Shown piece by piece: positions 61,710 to 64,000 of a stretch of 64,000 nt of DNA; the stretch's first letter is position 1; every line of letters starts with the position of its first letter. The DNA lies in NCBI RefSeq assembly GCF_000284375.1, contig NC_017249.1, forward strand, positions 7,185,001 to 7,249,000. Direction: 5' to 3'. Source of the DNA: Bradyrhizobium japonicum USDA 6 (GTDB taxonomy: Bacteria; Pseudomonadota; Alphaproteobacteria; Rhizobiales; Xanthobacteraceae). Under the pieces are notes generated by a model. That model was given only the letters and a program-made list of their open reading frames with translations. It was not told where the DNA came from and searched no databases. The position numbers and the translations under genes were made by a program.

Positions 61710-63035
61710 GTGGCCAACCATAACATCTCGCGCCGCACGCTGTTGACGGGGACCGCCGCGGCCGGCGCGCTCAGCCTGACCGGACTACCGGCACGCGCCG
61801 AGGTCAACTGGAAGAAATACGCCGGGACCAAGCTGGAGGTGATCCTCGCCAAGGGTCCGCGCGGCGACAACCTGCAAAAAAACATCAAGGAGTTCACCGA
61901 GCTCACCGGCATCCAGGTGGAGTCCGAGCAGATCCCGGAGCAACAGCAGCGCCAGAAGGTGGTGATCGAGCTGACCTCGGGGCGGCCGAGCTTCGACGTC
62001 GTCCATCTTAGCTATCACGTCCAGAAGCGGCAGTTCGAGAAAGCCGGCTGGCTCGCCGACATGACGCCCTTCATGAAGGATCCGACGCTGACGGCGCCCG
62101 ATCTCGTCGAGAGCGATTTCTCCGCCGCCGGCCTGCAATACTGCAAGAACGACAAGGGCCAGATGCTGTCCCTACCCTGGTCGGTCGATTATTTCATCCT
62201 CTATTATAACAAGGAGCTCTTCCAGAAGAAGGGCGTCGCTGTCCCGAAAACCTTCGACGAGATGATCGCGGCCGCCGAGAAGCTGACCGATACCAAGGAA
62301 GGGACCTACGGTTTCGTCGGACGGGGCTTGCGCAACGCCAACATGACGTTGTGGACGAACTTCTTCCTCAATTGCGGCGGCGAATTCCTCGACGCCAAAG
62401 GCAACATCCTGACCGACGGTCCGGAAGCAATCGAAGCGACAAAAATCTACCAGACGCTGCTGACGAAGGTTGCTCCGCCCGGAGTCGTCGGCTTCAACTG
62501 GATGGAGTCGATGGCTTCGTTCACGCAAGGACGTTCGGCAATGTGGATCGACGGCGTCGGCTGGGCGCCGCCGCTCGAGGACCCCGCCGCCTCGCGCGTC
62601 GTCGGCAAGGTCGGCTACACCGTCGTCCCCGCCGGACCGAAGGGACAATATTCGGCCACCTATGGTGACGGCATCGGCATTGCCGCGGCGAGCAAGAACA
62701 AGGAAGCCGCCTATCTGCTCTGCCAATGGGTGGTCTCGAAGAAGCAAGGCGCGCGGCTTTTGCAGGCCGGCGGCGGCGTGCCGTTCCGCAACTCGATCCT
62801 GAATGACGCCGAAGTCCAGAGTGGCGTGAAGATGCCCAAGGAATGGCTGCAATCGGTGATCGATTCCGCCAAGATCAGCAAGCTCGGCCTGCCCGTGATC
62901 ATCCCGGTCGCCGAATTCCGCGATCTTGTCGGCGCCGCAGTTACCTCGACCATCACGGGTACCGACCCTGCCACAGAGCTGAAAAAGGCCCACGACCAGT
63001 TTCGGCCGATCCTGGAGCGCAGCGAAAAGGCGTGA
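61710..63035 (+). CDS. Sugar-type ABC transporter solute-binding protein (SBP_bac_1)
   Basis: 441 aa. Twin-arginine signal (ISRRTLLTGTAAAG) then an SBP_bac_1 fold (GTKLEVILAKGPRGDNLQKNIKEFTELTGI; LSLPWSVDYFILYYNKELFQ; FTQGRSAMWIDG). The GTG start at 61710 has GGGAGGG seven bases upstream; an ATG 24 bases earlier is in frame. Genes for two permeases follow. Carbohydrate or polyol ligand is likely, unproven. Confidence 0.92.
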   Translation: MANHNISRRTLLTGTAAAGALSLTGLPARAEVNWKKYAGTKLEVILAKGPRGDNLQKNIKEFTELTGIQVESEQIPEQQQRQKVVIELTSGRPSFDVVHLSYHVQKRQFEKAGWLADMTPFMKDPTLTAPDLVESDFSAAGLQYCKNDKGQMLSLPWSVDYFILYYNKELFQKKGVAVPKTFDEMIAAAEKLTDTKEGTYGFVGRGLRNANMTLWTNFFLNCGGEFLDAKGNILTDGPEAIEATKIYQTLLTKVAPPGVVGFNWMESMASFTQGRSAMWIDGVGWAPPLEDPAASRVVGKVGYTVVPAGPKGQYSATYGDGIGIAAASKNKEAAYLLCQWVVSKKQGARLLQAGGGVPFRNSILNDAEVQSGVKMPKEWLQSVIDSAKISKLGLPVIIPVAEFRDLVGAAVTSTITGTDPATELKKAHDQFRPILERSEKA

Positions 63036-63970
63036 GTGCGTTGACACAATCGACTCCGGCCGCGGCACAGTCTGATGCCGCGCCGGAGAAGGCGTTGCGG
63101 CCGCCATCCTACTGGCCGTTCGTGGTGCCGGCGCTGGTCGTCGTGCTCGCGATCATCATCTTCCCGTGGGTCTTCACCATCTGGATGAGCCTGAACGAGT
63201 GGAAGGTCGGCTCACCGACCACCTTCGTCGGGTTTTCCAACTATCTGCGGCTGACGAGCGATCCCCGCTTCATCGAGGCGGTGGGCCACACCATGGTCTA
63301 CACTTTGCTGTCGGTGCTGCTGCCGCTGATCCTCGGCACCTTCGCGGCCGTCGTGTTTCACCAAAAATTCGCGGGCCGCGGTTTTTTGCGCGGTATCTTC
63401 ATCATGCCGATGATGGCGACCCCTGTCGCGATCGCGCTGGTCTGGACCATGATGTTCCACCCGCAGCTCGGCGTGCTGAACTACCTCTTGTCGCTGGTCG
63501 GGATACCCGCACAGCTCTGGGTCTTCCACCCCGCAACCGTCATTCCCTCGCTGGTGCTGGTCGAGACCTGGCAATGGACGCCGCTGGTCATGCTGATCGT
63601 GCTCGGCGGCCTCGCCGCCATCCCGACCGAGCCTTATGAAAGCGCGCAGATCGACGGCGCCAGCTTCTGGCAGGTGTTCCGATTCATCACCCTGCCGCTG
63701 ATCATGCCGTTCCTGTTCATCGCCGGCATGATCCGCATGATCGATGCCGTGAAGAGTTTCGACATCATCTTCGCGATCACGCAGGGAGGACCGGGCTCGG
63801 CGTCGGAGACGATCAACATCTATCTCTACAGCGTCGCCTTCACCTATTACGACCTCGGCTACGGCTCGGCGATCGCGGTGGTGTTCTTCCTCCTCATCGT
63901 CGCCCTCGCGGCCGTGATGCTCTATGCCCGCCGGCGCATGCTGTGGACCGAAATTGCGAGCGGCGCATGA
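63032..63970 (+). CDS. ABC sugar permease, MalF-like
   Basis: 312 aa. Six membrane helices, first at PFVVPALVVVLAIIIFPWVFTIWMSLNEW, with the EAA loop YESAQIDGASFWQVFRFITLPLI. GTG start at 63032 overlaps the binding-protein stop; the next gene overlaps its stop. Confidence 0.92.
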   Translation: MSALTQSTPAAAQSDAAPEKALRPPSYWPFVVPALVVVLAIIIFPWVFTIWMSLNEWKVGSPTTFVGFSNYLRLTSDPRFIEAVGHTMVYTLLSVLLPLILGTFAAVVFHQKFAGRGFLRGIFIMPMMATPVAIALVWTMMFHPQLGVLNYLLSLVGIPAQLWVFHPATVIPSLVLVETWQWTPLVMLIVLGGLAAIPTEPYESAQIDGASFWQVFRFITLPLIMPFLFIAGMIRMIDAVKSFDIIFAITQGGPGSASETINIYLYSVAFTYYDLGYGSAIAVVFFLLIVALAAVMLYARRRMLWTEIASGA

Positions 63971-64000
63971 ACTTTCGTCAGATTATGGGCAGAATCGGTC
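63967..64000 (+). CDS. Start of a second ABC permease gene (cut by window edge)
   Basis: Begins MNFRQIMGRIG and runs off the right edge. The ATG overlaps the previous stop (ATGA). By position it should be the MalG-like partner permease, but too few residues are visible to prove it. Confidence 0.6.
   Translation, partial: MNFRQIMGRIG

Noticed and set aside
1..64000. tRNA, rRNA or riboswitch genes
   Set aside because: I looked for cloverleaf and known aptamer landmarks in the gaps and found none I could support.

Overview
The window is GC-rich DNA from an alphaproteobacterium, almost certainly Bradyrhizobium or a very close relative. The main evidence is a complete microaerobic respiration and regulation locus in the Bradyrhizobium order: fixGHIS, fixNOQP, a CBS/Usp pair, then divergent fixL-fixJ-receiver-fixK2. 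Key residues fall at the positions known from B. diazoefficiens: FixL H200, R220 and H291, FixJ D55, FixK2 C183. Dispersed palindromic intergenic repeats of the kind common in this genus are also present.

Layout. 1-6.5 kb: a minus-strand operon for a peptide/nickel-type ABC importer (two ATPases, two permeases, binding protein) downstream of a class III CoA-transferase. 6.7-14.6 kb: a glycogen-synthase-like enzyme, an MpaB-type oxygenase, a patatin lipase divergent from a LysR regulator, a thioredoxin-fold protein, a small exported protein, an exported cupin and an MFS carrier. 14.6-27.9 kb: the cbb3 oxidase structural genes (fixNOQP), their assembly genes (fixGHIS), a universal-stress/CBS pair, and the FixLJ-FixK2 oxygen cascade. 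FixK2-type boxes (TTGA-N6-TCAA) sit upstream of fixN, fixG and the receiver gene, and a near match precedes the Usp gene. 27.9-42.4 kb: an MFS carrier, a frameshifted PRC-barrel protein, glycogen-debranching-type hydrolase, an ABC exporter, a GT4 glycosyltransferase, an alkylsulfatase, a TRAP transporter with fused QM permease, trans-aconitate methyltransferase and an SDR protein.

42.4-51 kb looks like accessory DNA. It holds a LysR regulator with a small exported protein, a UBP zinc-finger protein, a fossil SDR 3' end, and a LodA/GoxA-like quinoprotein amine oxidase with its LodB-like flavoprotein. Divergent to these are a frameshifted metzincin-type protease and a partner protein, then a Gly/Tyr-rich exported protein behind a perfect FixK/FNR box, and a 5'-truncated Ca2+/H+ antiporter remnant. 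A 27-bp direct repeat flanks 44.5-50.9 kb.

51-64 kb: an isopropylmalate-dehydrogenase-family enzyme, a DHA2 exporter, an HpnP-like B12 radical SAM protein, a two-subunit molybdenum hydroxylase, a partial sox cluster (soxF-like, soxX, Y, Z, A), and the start of a sugar-type ABC importer operon that runs off the right edge.

How it fits together: low oxygen inactivates haem inhibition in FixL, FixL phosphorylates FixJ, FixJ activates fixK2, and FixK2 activates the boxed operons to build and assemble the high-affinity cbb3 oxidase. The sox genes and the molybdenum hydroxylase point to supplementary lithotrophic or redox metabolism, and the several importers suggest a metabolically versatile soil organism. 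No tRNA, rRNA, CRISPR array or intact insertion sequence was recognised.
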